Positions 6,719-7,352 of a stretch of DNA of 7,352 bases are shown piece by piece. This stretch comes from JBBSDV01 sp038240335 (GTDB lineage Bacteria; Chloroflexota; Dehalococcoidia; DSTF01; JACRBR01): NCBI GenBank assembly GCA_038240335.1, contig JBBSDV010000156.1, positions 1 to 7,352 of the forward strand. Reading direction: 5' to 3'. Numbering within the stretch: the stretch's first letter is position 1; the number at the start of each line of letters is the position of its first letter. The translations under genes and the position numbers were made by a program. Under the pieces are notes generated by a model. The model was not told the DNA's origin and did not search any database. It saw only the letters and a list, made by a program, of their open reading frames with translations.

Positions 6719-6957
6719 GTGAAGCTGGATATCCGCGCCGCCTGCTCAACAGCCACAACGGCACCGAAGACTGCACCGTGTCGATGCAGCACGACTTGCT
6801 CACGACGGCGAATCAGGTGAGCCGCAGCTGATGGTTTTGCTTGGCGCGATCGCCGGCATCTCCCTCATCGTCGGTGCTCATCGGCTTGTTCTTCGGTATC
6901 TACCCCGCGTTCCAAGCATCTCGGCTCGATCCAATCGAGGCGCTACGCAAGGATTGA
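6719..6957 (+). pseudogene. relic of a MacB/FtsX-type ABC transporter permease
   Basis: Three fragments in different frames match the C-terminal half of MacB-like permeases. VKLDIRA (6719-6739) is followed, after two extra bases, by LLNSHNGTEDCTVSMQ and HDLLTTANQVSRS (6742-6828), the end of the periplasmic domain. One missing base then shifts to MVLLGAIAGISLIVG (6831-6875), the start of the second membrane segment. Another break leads directly to LIGLFFGIYPAFQASRLDPI and EALRKD, stop (6877-6957), the extreme C-terminus. Roughly 110-125 residues that normally lie between the last two pieces, including the remaining membrane segments and cytoplasmic loop, are absent. The N-terminal half is not visible upstream; the left boundary is uncertain, with possible traces back to about 6676. 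Intact relatives export macrolides, lipoproteins or peptides with an ATPase partner, and no ATPase gene is in the window. The gene is dead as it stands. Confidence 0.8.
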
Positions 6958-7003
6958 GGTTGCCGCCCCTGCCCCGATGGATCTCGCTCGCCGGCTGCAC
7001 CGT

Positions 7004-7352
7004 TTATGGCCCGGCGAGATCAATCTCCGGCATCCAACGCCAGGGTTCGAGGTTCGCGGATTCGATCACGATCGCCGTCATGACGGCGTCAGTGCCGGCG
7101 GCGTGGAATTCGCCCGGTGTCCAAAATGCGCATTCCCCTGCAACAATCGACACAGTCCGCGTACCGTCCCGCACCCATCCTTTGCCGTCGACGACCGCGA
7201 ATAGCTGAGAGCTCACGGCGTCGTGAAGGCCCACGCGATCACCGGCGGCGAAATACATGCACGAGATGCCAGCGAGCGTGTTATCGGTGATTGCGAGAAA
7301 CACGTGCCGAAATGAACTGTCGAACTGGTTGACGGGCTTAGCGATCTCCGAA
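7004..7352 (-). CDS. small cupin-domain protein (5' end beyond window)
   Basis: The minus frame is open from the right edge to the TAA at 7006-7004, giving 115 residues. A GTG at 7303 could be read as a start, but the upstream residues (SEIAKPVNQFDSSFRHVFLA) look like the normal N-terminus of this small cupin family, so the true start probably lies just past the edge. The beta-barrel pattern is clear: MYFAAGDRVGLHDAVSSQLF, then AVVDGKGWVRDG, then VSIVAGECAFWTPGEFHAAG, then MTAIVIES. Only one His in each cupin motif is kept (visible residues 43 and 83), and the usual HxH and Glu of motif 1 are not seen, so metal binding is doubtful. Members of this compact family are often sensors or sugar/ligand-binding proteins of unknown role. 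It converges on the permease relic, with 46 bases between the two ends. Confidence 0.8.
   Translation of the reverse strand, partial: SEIAKPVNQFDSSFRHVFLAITDNTLAGISCMYFAAGDRVGLHDAVSSQLFAVVDGKGWVRDGTRTVSIVAGECAFWTPGEFHAAGTDAVMTAIVIESANLEPWRWMPEIDLAGP

Noticed and set aside
6831..7208. Plus-strand frame of 125 codons starting MVLLGAIAG
   Set aside because: Only its first 15 residues are permease-like; the rest is out-of-frame permease sequence and the complement of the cupin gene.

Overview
The window is a GC-rich stretch of bacterial chromosome with ordinary protein genes on both strands. The protein types and codon style would suit a Chloroflexota/Thermomicrobia-like or similar high-GC soil or thermophilic bacterium. 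That placement is an impression from sequence style: there is no rRNA or other phylogenetic marker, only argS. No tRNA, rRNA, CRISPR array, transposase or phage gene was seen.

Layout. On the minus strand at the left edge lie the first 57 residues of a GNAT acetyltransferase (cut by the window edge) and, upstream of it, a complete alpha/beta hydrolase. About 300 bases of divergent promoter region follow. On the plus strand comes a tight two-gene unit: a DUF402 (NTdP/FomD-like phosphohydrolase) gene whose stop overlaps the start of argS, arginyl-tRNA synthetase, by ATGA. A 415-base gap with several small inverted and direct repeats leads to a gene for a 577-residue protein. It joins an N-terminal PRC-barrel/DUF2171-like domain, a long charged and Pro/Ala-rich linker with an internal repeat, and a C-terminal domain of about four membrane segments. 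I do not recognise this whole architecture.

The right end is partly decayed. A HAD-family hydrolase gene on the minus strand carries one apparent extra base just after motif IV, so its last 49 residues are out of frame. Next to it on the plus strand is a relic of a MacB/FtsX-type ABC transporter permease, with at least two frameshifts and an internal deletion that joins the start of the second membrane segment to the extreme C-terminus. The window closes with the C-terminal part of a minus-strand cupin protein that runs off the edge.

No new multi-gene defence or biosynthetic system is evident. The items most worth a second look are the modular membrane protein, the degenerate HIGH signature (TAGN) in ArgRS, the DUF402-argS translational coupling, and the two neighbouring broken genes, which are either real gene decay or assembly error.
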